The position numbers and the translations under genes were made by a program. This document shows positions 32,952 through 41,246 of a stretch of 64,000 nucleotides of DNA, piece by piece (the first letter of the stretch is position 1; each line of letters starts with the position of its first letter). Under the pieces are notes generated by a model. That model was not told the DNA's origin, did not search any database, and saw only the letters and a list, made by a program, of their open reading frames with translations. The stretch comes from Paenibacillus oryzisoli (GTDB lineage: Bacteria; Bacillota; Bacilli; Paenibacillales; NBRC-103111). The DNA lies in NCBI RefSeq assembly GCF_001653565.1, contig NZ_LYPB01000063.1, forward strand, positions 1 to 64,000, given 5' to 3'.

Positions 32952-34931
32952 CTATACATCCATCACGACCATTTGATGGCAATCTATTCTTGGCACCTCG
33001 TAATGCACGGTTCCATCTGAATCTGTTACGAAAGCGAGCTCTGTCATCTGCGGGGCTAGATACACCTTTTTGACCGGCTTATCCAACCGCACTGACACCT
33101 TCGTCTCGAAAATGGGCACTACATCTTCAATTACTTCGATGTTCTTCCCGCGTTTGACAGGCACGGCATACAAGAGGTGATTAACAAAGCGCCGTTCTGA
33201 CGACTGCTCCATAAGCGTAACGATCCCCTGTGCCGGCAAGTTCGACGAGAGTGTTTTTGCAGTTCCCAATAGCTTGTTCAGCGCATACAGAACGCTTTGC
33301 TTGAGAACGAGACTGCCCACCGTCGCATATTCCTCGAAGACATTCCACGCGATATAAATGCCGCTGCTGCTTTCAACCATCCCTGGTCCGTCCGACTGGA
33401 GCGCACTTGGGGTATGTTGATGCGAACAGAACGTATATACGTCACGGTTAAAATAAGGATTCTCCCGGTGCCCTAGCATCTTCCCATCCCCACTTAATTC
33501 AACTTGCTGACCGTTGGAATAGAAGACGAATGATGCTTCCGGCAAGCTTTCCAGCGCAAAATGCGGGTGAAAATAAGAAGGTTTATACGGATTCACACCG
33601 GCATAGCGTACCCCAAGATCAATTGAAAATGCAGTTCCCTCTACGTTTAGCCCTGACTCCCCGGAAGCTAGCAGCTTTCCCCCCTGCGCCATGTAAGCGT
33701 TCAGCTTGGTTTCAAGTTCCAGAGTTATCATAATACGATCTGGCAAAATAATAACGCGATACCGATGGAAATCGCTATCCATATCAATTACGTCGAACAG
33801 AATGTTACCTTCCAGCAGCATGCGAACTGCTCCGGCATCAGCATTGCCCGTTCGATCGGCTTCACCCTCTTCTGGGCGTGAGACTGCCGCCTCTACTGTG
33901 AATAGCCCGACGTCAGCAATGCTTTGCACATTGGCACACCACGGTTCCTTGCTCTCCACCTCGGCATAAGCCACGCCAATAATTGCATACGTCGCTGGAT
34001 CCATTTGCCCTTCCGGATGCAATTGATCGCCTATGGAACAGCTTGCCCCATTCGCGATGCTGAGTGCTGTTTCGTAGCGCAGCGCATTGGGATGCTTGTA
34101 GCCGCCGAATTCTCCCCACGACGTGTGGAATTTGCCTGTCATGCCAAGAAACGGCATCCCAAGCCCTTGCGCATAGCGTGCGGAAAGTGGGAAATGATCA
34201 TATCCCCAACCCCCTGTCGGCAAAGATTCCAGTTCCAGATGCGAGTTCATGGCCGCCAAATCACGGCGCCCACGGCGGATATGTCCGCCGTTGTGAAATA
34301 CGGGCATTCCCGGTTTCACAACATCAATCGTTTCTCGGACCCTGCGAGTGTAATTGCTGTATGTGCGTTCGCCTAGATCTAACACTGCCTTCACGTCACG
34401 GGGATCCCTTCCTTCGGACCGTAATTGGCTGACGCAGTTGTGACAGTAGCATTTGCGTACCCCAACAATATCGAGGAAAATGCCATCCGCATCATAGCGC
34501 CGAACCACTTCGTCAATTTGAGATAGAAGCACGTCTAGATACGGTGAATTCATACAGAAAGAGTGATACCCCGGCTTCATAAAGCCATCCACCCATGTCG
34601 TATTGTCATTGATGTCCCGAATCAGCCATTCGGGACGTCGGCGCGCAAGCTTTTCATCTAAGCCTGCAGAGAGATAGACTGGCGTTTTGACGCCAATATC
34701 ATGCGCTGCTTCAATCATCTCCCCAAGCAGATCACATGTTAAGTGAGGATGGGTCTCGTTGGCTTCGGAAGGATGATAAGCCCAACCATGATGACATTTG
34801 GAAAAAACGGTGATTGAATCCACGTGGCCCTTGCGAAGCATGTCCTGAAACTGTTCTTTATTGAAATCGCGCCCGATCCCTGGGATTGCTTCCGACGTAT
34901 GAAAATCAAGATGAACTTGACGAAAACGCAT
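32952..34931 (-). CDS. GHL6-type glycoside hydrolase with trimerisation-like domain, 659 aa
   Basis: The N-terminal TIM barrel begins MRFRQVHLDFHTSEAIPGIG and matches the hypothetical glycosyl hydrolase 6 (GHL6) pattern: VDSITVFSKCHHGWAYHPSE, then YDADGIFLDIVGVRKCYCHN, where the Asp of FLDI is a candidate catalytic residue. The middle part (about 350-500) resembles the class-I amidotransferase-like trimerisation domain of family 42 beta-galactosidases, and the C-terminus is a small beta domain. No signal peptide, so it acts in the cytoplasm on imported oligosaccharides. ATG 34931 has AGGAGG at 10 nt. Divergent from an AraC regulator. Confidence 0.75.
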   Translation of the reverse strand: MRFRQVHLDFHTSEAIPGIGRDFNKEQFQDMLRKGHVDSITVFSKCHHGWAYHPSEANETHPHLTCDLLGEMIEAAHDIGVKTPVYLSAGLDEKLARRRPEWLIRDINDNTTWVDGFMKPGYHSFCMNSPYLDVLLSQIDEVVRRYDADGIFLDIVGVRKCYCHNCVSQLRSEGRDPRDVKAVLDLGERTYSNYTRRVRETIDVVKPGMPVFHNGGHIRRGRRDLAAMNSHLELESLPTGGWGYDHFPLSARYAQGLGMPFLGMTGKFHTSWGEFGGYKHPNALRYETALSIANGASCSIGDQLHPEGQMDPATYAIIGVAYAEVESKEPWCANVQSIADVGLFTVEAAVSRPEEGEADRTGNADAGAVRMLLEGNILFDVIDMDSDFHRYRVIILPDRIMITLELETKLNAYMAQGGKLLASGESGLNVEGTAFSIDLGVRYAGVNPYKPSYFHPHFALESLPEASFVFYSNGQQVELSGDGKMLGHRENPYFNRDVYTFCSHQHTPSALQSDGPGMVESSSGIYIAWNVFEEYATVGSLVLKQSVLYALNKLLGTAKTLSSNLPAQGIVTLMEQSSERRFVNHLLYAVPVKRGKNIEVIEDVVPIFETKVSVRLDKPVKKVYLAPQMTELAFVTDSDGTVHYEVPRIDCHQMVVMDV

Positions 34932-35047
34932 AGAACTGTCGCCTCCTAAATCTATATTTGTTTTAACTATAGCTTGAAATATAATCATGATATAGTAATA
35001 GCAACGACTTAAAATAGCACATTTCCGACCAACGGGAGACCCAACTT

Positions 35048-35923
35048 ATGACTACCTGCTTGCAACTTCGCATTCCGCCCTTGCCACAATTTCTCACCAT
35101 CGGTTTCTCGACCTGGCCGGTTGGTGCCCAGCATTTTGGGCGAACTTTTGATGTCTACGATTTGCTGTTCGTTCGCAGTGGGATGCTGCATATGACAGAA
35201 GAATCGCACGCATATGATGTAGGTCCTGGTGAAATGCTGCTGCTTGAACCTGGCATATCGCACATCGGTCACAAAGCTTGCGAGGTGCCGACCGAGATTT
35301 ATTGGGTCCATTTTAAGCATGAACCTGCGATTTCTAGGCTTCAAGATCATCAGATCTCCTGGTCGGTGCCTGTCCGCGAAGGAAGAGACAGCGATCTGGC
35401 GCCTCAAGAACAGTATCTTTATGTGCCTAAATTCAGTTCTTATGATCCCATGGCAGTGGAGCCGATTTTGGATGAAATGCTCCGACTCAGGTCGTCCTTG
35501 ACGATGGAGTATGCCTTCGATCTGCAACAACGGTTAGGTCGACTCCTGTCACAACTGCAAGCTTCATTACGGTCAGGCCGGCTAGGCAGCCGATCTTCCG
35601 TGCTTGCAGCACAAGTGATGCGTTATTTGGAACTGCACCTTCGAGAGCCCTATCATGCTGCCCACATGGAACAGGAGCTGCACTTCAACGAGGACTACGC
35701 TGCGCGCTGCCTTCGTAAGCATACAGGGCTAAGCCCGCTCCAGTATCATCATGTTGTGCGAATGGAGGAAGCCAAGCGACTGCTCAGCACGAGTGAATTA
35801 CCCCTACAAGAAGTCGGAGATCGTGTCGGTTATGAGGATTATAACTACTTTATCCGAGTTTTCCGCAAAACGGTCGGCTGCACGCCAAGCGCTTTCCGCA
35901 GGTCGGTGTACAGGTATGTGTGA
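35048..35923 (+). CDS. AraC-family regulator with cupin domain, 291 aa
   Basis: The N-terminal cupin (YDLLFVRSGMLHMTEESHAY, PGEMLLLEPGISHIGHKAC) would bind a sugar-like ligand. The C-terminal HTH pair starts HAAHMEQELHFNEDYAARCL (about 205-225) and includes LPLQEVGDRVGYEDYNYFIR with the usual FRKTVGCTPSAFR end. It lies head to head with the GHL6 gene (116 nt between starts), which it probably activates when the oligosaccharide is present. Confidence 0.88.
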   Translation: MTTCLQLRIPPLPQFLTIGFSTWPVGAQHFGRTFDVYDLLFVRSGMLHMTEESHAYDVGPGEMLLLEPGISHIGHKACEVPTEIYWVHFKHEPAISRLQDHQISWSVPVREGRDSDLAPQEQYLYVPKFSSYDPMAVEPILDEMLRLRSSLTMEYAFDLQQRLGRLLSQLQASLRSGRLGSRSSVLAAQVMRYLELHLREPYHAAHMEQELHFNEDYAARCLRKHTGLSPLQYHHVVRMEEAKRLLSTSELPLQEVGDRVGYEDYNYFIRVFRKTVGCTPSAFRRSVYRYV

Positions 35924-36362
35924 GGCCAACGCTGCGTCACGAACTAGCTCTAAGCAGCCTATCCGAGAAGTGTTGGATGACAACTAAGTTCTGAAATGCT
36001 GCAGGGGCTTTCCCGCTGCTGAATCTTATTTAGATGTAAAAACTACAGCTAATGTTCTCGAATTTGGGGTATTTTCGTAGTTAGATGGAAAATATACAGG
36101 TAAATTCAATGAAATTTGAAAAATCGATACAATTGGAGAAATTTAACTACAGGAAATACAGTTAATCACCCTAACTTGCTAAATCCGTTTCAAATAGATG
36201 GAGAAACGCCAGTTAAATTGCAGGAGTCAGTTTATTATTCATCGGTCATAAGGTGAACAACGCAAGAAGAGGCCGTTTCAATAAGTCTACATAGACTTGT
36301 GAAACGGCCTCTTTTTATGAAGAAAGGGGTAACGCCAATAGCGTCAAAGCGAATCGGATCGC
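35924..36362. other. Gene-free spacer with degenerate AGATGGAAAA...CAGTTAAAT repeats
   Basis: Between about 36030 and 36225 there are four diverged copies of a word like TAGATGGAAAATATACAG followed by GTTAAAT (36030s, 36085, 36140, 36200). Then the terminator 36268-36312. No gene is seen. Confidence 0.4.
36268..36317 (-). terminator. Terminator of the sugar-importer operon
   Basis: AGAGGCCGTTTCA (36268-36280) pairs with TGAAACGGCCTCT (36300-36312), with a second small stem (AAGTCTA/TAGACTT) in the loop. It lies 50 nt past the stop at 36363. Confidence 0.75.
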
Positions 36363-38003
36363 CTACTTAGACTTAGCGTATTTCTCATTGTACATCTTGA
36401 CAAGCTCGTCGGTTTTTAGCTTTTTAAAGCCCTCAACGAAGGTATCCCATTCCGTCATTGGCTTTTGACCGAGTATAAATTTCGTTAGGTTTTCGCTCAT
36501 ATACGTCTTCAACGGGGTTGTAATTTCGGCAAGTTTCGACGATTCCTCCTTGGACCAGTTAATGGAAGGCTCGGGATCGCGAAGTGCGTTCATTTCCTTG
36601 AGTTTTTTCATCCGGTCTGGGATGATGGCCGCCTGTTGATCCTCTCCTGCCTTGAAGCCGAGCAGACCGAAGCGGTTGTAAGACGGAATGACACCGGTTA
36701 ACCACCAGCTGCCATAGCCGTAATCGGTTTGTTTTTTCATACCTTCAGGATATTTGCCATCCGCTCCGACGGTCCAGACGCTTTGAGTTTTGTCGAGCTT
36801 ATATCCGGAAGGCGTCGTTTTGTCACGGGTGAACGTCTCATTCTCAACGCCAAGCATGAAGAACTCAACACCCTCATCGCTGTAAGTGTAATCCATAGCC
36901 TTAATAATCTGATCGATGTATTTCGATTTTTTATTAATAACCATTGGCGAGCGGTAAGCGATGTTATAGTGTGGATCAAGATTTTGGGTATACGTTTTGC
37001 CATCAATCTTCAATGGATAAATAGGCTGAATGTCGCGAGCTGGATCCTTCTTTGGATTGAGATTGTTCGACATCGCAAGTTGCTCCATCATTAGCGGGAA
37101 CTGGCCGCTCTCATAACCCGCAAACAGCTCCTGATCTTTCATCGTCAAGAAGTTTGGATGCAGCAGCTTCTCTGAATACATCCAACTCATCAACTCTGTC
37201 CACTGCTTGTAACGATCTTTAAAGTCCACTGGTGCAAAAACGAATTTCTTCGTCTCAGGGTCCATCATCATTCCGTTACCGGGACCGTTATTAACATTGA
37301 TGCCAAAATACATCTGCGTCCGCTCCGCAAAATAATCGAAGCCAAGCCGTGACGAAGTAATGTAATCACCCGTCTGTTTCTTCAGCGCGAGCATAGCCTT
37401 CTTGAAATCGTCGACTGTCTGAATCTGGCTAGCATCCAGTCCCTCTTTCTTCAATAAATCGTTACGCACGAGCCAGAGCGTTGTGGCAAAATCGAAATCC
37501 TGCACGAGTGGAAACGCATACAGTTTACCATCCTCCGGATGCCGCATCACTTTATCGGCCTCTGGGTACTTCTTAAGCCATTTTTCCAGATTCGGCAACT
37601 TGCCGGCCTTCATATAATCGTCGAGTGCCACGAACAACTGTGGTCCGTAATCCTTAAACGTGCGATCATCTTGGAAAAATTTCATCATATCTGGCAGTTG
37701 TCCTGAGCTAAGCACGATGTTCATTTTTTCCTTAAATGCGTCGCGAGGCGGGCTGTTCACGTTAAATTTGACCCCTGTCCGCTTGCCCCACTCGACGAAC
37801 ACTGGCAAGTCGCTGCCGATCGGCAGTCCCGGATCCCATGGCGTCAGCACCTCCACGGTTGGAATTTCGCCGGCAACGCTTTTGCCATCCCCAGTTGAAG
37901 CCGTAGGCGTGGCGGCTTTCTCTGTGCTCTGGCAACCAGCCAGCACGGTCATACAGATGGATAAGGCGGCGGCTGTTAGCCGCCAATTCATAGTTTTGCC
38001 CAT
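36363..38003 (-). CDS. Extracellular sugar-binding lipoprotein of ABC importer (LplA-type), 546 aa
   Basis: The lipoprotein signal is MGKTMNWRLTAAALSICMTV, then LAGC with Cys23 as lipid anchor. The mature part is a long (about 520 residues) family-1-type solute-binding protein of the LplA group: VEVLTPWDPGLPIGSDLPVF, FNVNSPPRDAFKEKMNIVL and repeated Trp-rich segments (YGSWWLTGVIPSYNRFG). It captures oligosaccharide and hands it to the two permeases encoded just upstream. AGGAGG precedes the ATG. Third gene of the operon 39965-36363; the 83-nt gap before it is longer than the others. Confidence 0.9.
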   Translation of the reverse strand: MGKTMNWRLTAAALSICMTVLAGCQSTEKAATPTASTGDGKSVAGEIPTVEVLTPWDPGLPIGSDLPVFVEWGKRTGVKFNVNSPPRDAFKEKMNIVLSSGQLPDMMKFFQDDRTFKDYGPQLFVALDDYMKAGKLPNLEKWLKKYPEADKVMRHPEDGKLYAFPLVQDFDFATTLWLVRNDLLKKEGLDASQIQTVDDFKKAMLALKKQTGDYITSSRLGFDYFAERTQMYFGINVNNGPGNGMMMDPETKKFVFAPVDFKDRYKQWTELMSWMYSEKLLHPNFLTMKDQELFAGYESGQFPLMMEQLAMSNNLNPKKDPARDIQPIYPLKIDGKTYTQNLDPHYNIAYRSPMVINKKSKYIDQIIKAMDYTYSDEGVEFFMLGVENETFTRDKTTPSGYKLDKTQSVWTVGADGKYPEGMKKQTDYGYGSWWLTGVIPSYNRFGLLGFKAGEDQQAAIIPDRMKKLKEMNALRDPEPSINWSKEESSKLAEITTPLKTYMSENLTKFILGQKPMTEWDTFVEGFKKLKTDELVKMYNEKYAKSK

Positions 38004-38086
38004 TTAGAACCCCTCCTGAATTTTTTATACAAATGCTATGAAAATATAGTTGTACACACGTCATACGATGCCCTGCTTCGCTTACG

Positions 38087-38983
38087 TCAGCCCTTCACGG
38101 AACCAACAAGCACGCCTTGCACGAAAAATCGTTGCACAAACGGGTAAATGAGCACGATCGGACCGATCGTCACGAAGATCGTCGCCATACGCACGCTGAT
38201 CATCCTCCCTGCGCCAGCGACTGGATCAACCTCCAGCGTATTCGCCTGGTCGAGCGCTCCCTGGGACAGTACTTCGTTAGCAACGAGAATACGTCGGAGA
38301 ATAATGGTTAGTGGCTGCATATCCGGCGACGTTAAATACATGAGCGGGCCGAAGTAAGCATTCCACAGTCCAACCGAAGCGAACAGCGCAATTGTTGCCA
38401 GAATAGCCTTGGAGAGCGGAATGACAATGCGGAGCAGGATTTGCCAATCGTTCGCACCGTCGATAAAAGCCGATTCATACAGCTCCTGCGGCATCGCCTG
38501 GAAATTAGTACGCAGAATAATAATGTTCCAGAAGCTAAATGCGGCCGGCAGCGTAATGGCCCACATCGTGTCCAGTAACCCGATATTTTTAATGAGCATA
38601 AAACTAGGAATGAGACCCCCGCTAAAGAACATCGTGAAGGTGAACAGTACAGACAGCGGTCGACGTGCCCGAAATCGGTTGATCGACAGTGGATACGCCG
38701 TGAGGCACCCGATCATCAGAACAAGAAACGTGCCGAGCAGTGTATAACGAATGCTGTTCCAATACGCCAACACGATTTGGTTATCCCGGAAGACGGCCAT
38801 GTACGCCTCCCAGTTGATGCCCTGCGGCAGCAGCATTACTTTGAACAAGCCAACCGGCACAGGATTGCTTATCGAAATCGCGAACATGTGCACAAACGGC
38901 AGGACGATCGACAGCGTCAGCAGAAGCAACGCCAGAAAATTAGCCGTATTGAACAGCCGGTTGGCGAATCCAGTATTTTTCAC
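38087..38983 (-). CDS. Sugar ABC permease, LplC/YtcP-type, 298 aa
   Basis: Six transmembrane helices are apparent (first about residues 15-37). The EAA loop that contacts the ATPase is ESAFIDGANDWQILLRIVIP, near residue 195. The C-terminal PFVQRFFVQGVLVGSVKG is the standard end of these permeases. It pairs with the LplB-type permease 13 nt upstream. No ATPase gene is in the locus; such systems generally share an MsmX-type ATPase encoded elsewhere. Confidence 0.92.
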   Translation of the reverse strand: MKNTGFANRLFNTANFLALLLLTLSIVLPFVHMFAISISNPVPVGLFKVMLLPQGINWEAYMAVFRDNQIVLAYWNSIRYTLLGTFLVLMIGCLTAYPLSINRFRARRPLSVLFTFTMFFSGGLIPSFMLIKNIGLLDTMWAITLPAAFSFWNIIILRTNFQAMPQELYESAFIDGANDWQILLRIVIPLSKAILATIALFASVGLWNAYFGPLMYLTSPDMQPLTIILRRILVANEVLSQGALDQANTLEVDPVAGAGRMISVRMATIFVTIGPIVLIYPFVQRFFVQGVLVGSVKG

Positions 38984-38996
38984 GTGCAGATTCCTC

Positions 38997-39965
38997 CTAC
39001 CATAACGAATTTTGCTTCAGAGCGCGGCTGGCGCGATTGGTTACGTACAGAATAAGGAAGGCGGCGACACTATTGAGCAAGCCGACAGCAGTCGCATAGC
39101 TGAAATTGCGGTCAATGATCCCCCTGCGGTACACGTACGTTTGAATAACATCACCCACCTCGTAGATCGCTGGATTGCTCATGAGGTACGCCTTCTCGAA
39201 GCCGACGTTTATTACATCACTGGCGTGCAAAATAAATAGGATCGTAATGGTCGGCAGCATGCCCGGCAAGCTGATGTGCCAGATACGGCGAAACCGATTC
39301 GCACCATCCATGTAGCTCGCCTCATATAGCTCGGGATCAATCCCGGTAAGAGCGGCTAGGTACAGAATTGAGCCCCAGCCGATGCCCTGCCAGATGCCGC
39401 TGCCGACGAACAACGTACGGAAGTACGACGATTCGTTGAAGAAAGCAATTGGCTCCATACCGAGCGAGCCGAGCAGTAAATTGACCGGACCATTCGCACC
39501 GAGCAGCTCCATCATCATCCCGACGACCACGACCATCGCGATAAAATGCGGCAGGTAACTAACGGATTGAAAAAACTTTTTCCACCATTTGCTTGTCAGC
39601 TCGTTCAGCAGCAACGCCAGCAGAATCGGCGGCCAGAAGCCGAAAACCAGACTATACAAGCCAAGCAGCAGCGTATTCTTGACGACCCGCACAGCGTACG
39701 GATCAGCAAAGAAGCTCTGAAAATGCTTGAGACCGACCCACGGGCTTCCATCAAATCCGAGAATAAGATCGTACTGCTTAAAAGCAATAATAATGCCGTA
39801 CATCGGGACGTAATTGAACAGTAAAAACCCAAGCACGCCAGGCAGCACCATTAAATACAAATTCCCGCTAAGTCGCAGTTCCCGCAGCCACCCCGCACCC
39901 CTCCGCCTCTCCAGCGGAGAAGTGAGTACAGCAGCCGCCCTATTCTCTTCCAGTTTGTCGTTCAT
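38997..39965 (-). CDS. Sugar ABC permease, LplB-type, 322 aa
   Basis: After a basic N-terminus (LERRRGAGWLRELRLSGNLY) six transmembrane helices follow, the first near residues 35-58. The EAA loop is EASYMDGANRFRRIWHISLP, near residue 225. It ends NRASRALKQNSLW, as in LplB proteins. First gene of the importer operon; its promoter region holds a cre box and the 28-bp motif shared with the gene starting at 46043. Confidence 0.92.
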   Translation of the reverse strand: MNDKLEENRAAAVLTSPLERRRGAGWLRELRLSGNLYLMVLPGVLGFLLFNYVPMYGIIIAFKQYDLILGFDGSPWVGLKHFQSFFADPYAVRVVKNTLLLGLYSLVFGFWPPILLALLLNELTSKWWKKFFQSVSYLPHFIAMVVVVGMMMELLGANGPVNLLLGSLGMEPIAFFNESSYFRTLFVGSGIWQGIGWGSILYLAALTGIDPELYEASYMDGANRFRRIWHISLPGMLPTITILFILHASDVINVGFEKAYLMSNPAIYEVGDVIQTYVYRRGIIDRNFSYATAVGLLNSVAAFLILYVTNRASRALKQNSLW

Positions 39966-40072
39966 TTCGCTTCTGTTTCCTCCCTTTCTCCGATAACCCG
40001 CCCCTTCGAGGCAGCCGCCACAGCAGCTACGCTTCGTACATGTAGGTTCATTTCGGTTACGCTTACAATTTT

Positions 40073-40090
40073 ATTATATAAGCGCTTTCA
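40073..40090 (-). promoter_or_regulatory. -10 box and overlapping cre box of the importer operon
   Basis: On the minus strand TATAAT (40078-40073) is overlapped by TGAAAGCGCTTATA (40090-40077), which matches the CcpA cre consensus TGWAANCGNTNWCA at 13 of 14 positions. No good -35 is present, so an activator should be needed. CcpA would repress the importer when preferred sugars are present. Confidence 0.6.
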
Positions 40091-40103
40091 TTAGGGGGAA
40101 ATA

Positions 40104-40131
40104 GACGAATCGAAGACGATTATGGATGAAT
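40104..40131 (-). promoter_or_regulatory. Shared 28-bp activator motif, importer copy
   Basis: The plus strand reads GACGAATC-GAAGACGAT-TATGGATGAAT. It ends 25 nt from the -10 box and so abuts the -35 region. A closely similar sequence lies at the same distance from the -10 box of the gene starting at 46043 (46117-46144). The adjacent YesN-type response regulator is the natural candidate to bind it. Confidence 0.5.
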
Positions 40132-40144
40132 AAAAGAAATGTAA

Positions 40145-40906
40145 TTTTGCATCTTTGACAGGCCGCTATGTCATCCCACACGCACACCAAGCGTCGAAAC
40201 TGGAAGCAATAGTGATGTAAAAACATCACTAAGTCATTCTGCACACCCACCAAGCGTCGAAATTGACAGACATAGTGATGAAAAACATCACTAAGTTATC
40301 CTGCACGCACACCAAGCGTCGAAATTGAGAGCAATAGTGATGAAAAACATCACTAAGTTATCCTGCACGCACAACAAGCCTCGAAGTTGAGAGCCATAGT
40401 GATGAAAAACATCACTAAGTCATCCTGCACGCACACCAAGCGTCGAAATTGAGAGCAATAGTGATGAAAAACATCACTAAGTTATCCTGCACGCACACCT
40501 AGCCTCGAAATTGAGAGCAATAGTGATGAAAAACATCACTATGTCATCTCGCACGCACACCAAGCATCGAAACTGGAAGCAATAGTGATGTAAAACATCA
40601 CTAAGTCATTCTACACGCACACCAAGCGTCGAAATTGACAGCCATAGTGATGAAAAACATCACTAAGTCATCCTACACGCCCACCAAGCGTCGAAATTGA
40701 GAGCAATAGTGATGAAAAACATCACTAAGTCATCCCGCACGCACACCAAGCCTCGAAGTTGAGAGCCATAGTGATGAAAAACATCACTAAGTTATCCTGC
40801 ACGCACAACAAGCCTCGAAGTTGAGAGCCATAGTGATGAAAAACATCACTAAGTCATCCCAAGGGGAAACCCCCTTTGAAAAGTGCTCTTTTGCATCTTT
40901 GACAGG
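40145..40906. repeat. Array of eleven 62-bp hairpin repeats bounded by an 18-bp direct repeat
   Basis: Eleven copies of the palindrome TAGTGATG-AAAAA-CATCACTA (variants TGTAAAAA, TGTAAAA in the loop) recur every 62 bp from about 40211 to 40851. They are separated by a conserved 40-bp segment (AGTCATCCTGCACGCACAC, then CAAGCGTCGAAATTGAGAGC). The array is flanked by an identical 18-mer, TTTTGCATCTTTGACAGG, at 40145-40162 and 40889-40906. The spacers are conserved, so this is not a CRISPR array. Function unknown. Confidence 0.85.
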
Positions 40907-40936
40907 GGTTACTCCACTTTTCCCCTCCCCCAATAG

Positions 40937-40965
40937 GCCCAACCTGATAAGTTTGGGCTTTTGGG
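40937..40965 (+). terminator. Hairpin with T run
   Basis: GCCCAA (40937-40942) and TTGGGC (40953-40958) form a short stem followed by TTTTGGGG. It is terminator-like on the plus strand, though no plus-strand gene precedes it. Confidence 0.4.
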
Positions 40966-41009
40966 GCTGGCGATCCGTGGTTGGAGTTAGATGTTAGATG
41001 TTAAAAGTT

Positions 41010-41160
41010 GGGGCTTGCGGCCTGCGGCTTGCGGCTTGCGGCTTGCGGCTTGCGGCTTTCAACTTGGTCCTTGCAGTTTGCTGCTTGCAACTTGATCCTT
41101 GCAGTTTGCTGCTTGCAACTTGATCCTTGCTGCTTGCTGCTTACAGCTTAGTCCTTGAAT
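41010..41160. repeat. Heptamer satellite (GCTTGCN type)
   Basis: GCTTGCG/GCGGCTT heptamers repeat about five times (41010-41058), then a 28-bp unit built of four heptamers (CTTGCAG, TTTGCTG, CTTGCAA, CTTGATC) repeats about three times to 41160. The 7-nt phase is kept throughout. It lies just past the terminator of the large glycosidase gene and is probably a replication-slippage product. Confidence 0.75.
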
Positions 41161-41163
41161 GTT

Positions 41164-41195
41164 AAAGGTTGGGGGCCTTGAGGCCCCCAACCTTT
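41164..41195 (-). terminator. Terminator of the large secreted glycosidase-like gene
   Basis: AAAGGTTGGGGGCC and GGCCCCCAACCTTT form a perfect 14-bp stem with a 4-nt loop, about 50 nt past the stop at 41247. Confidence 0.75.
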
Positions 41196-41246
41196 ATTCC
41201 TGTTCGCTATGAAAGTATAGACCAAGCCTGCATACGCACCTATGTT

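Noticed and set aside
40145-40906. CRISPR-like array
   Set aside because: The hairpin repeats are regularly spaced, but the segments between them are themselves conserved (not unique spacers), and no cas gene is nearby.
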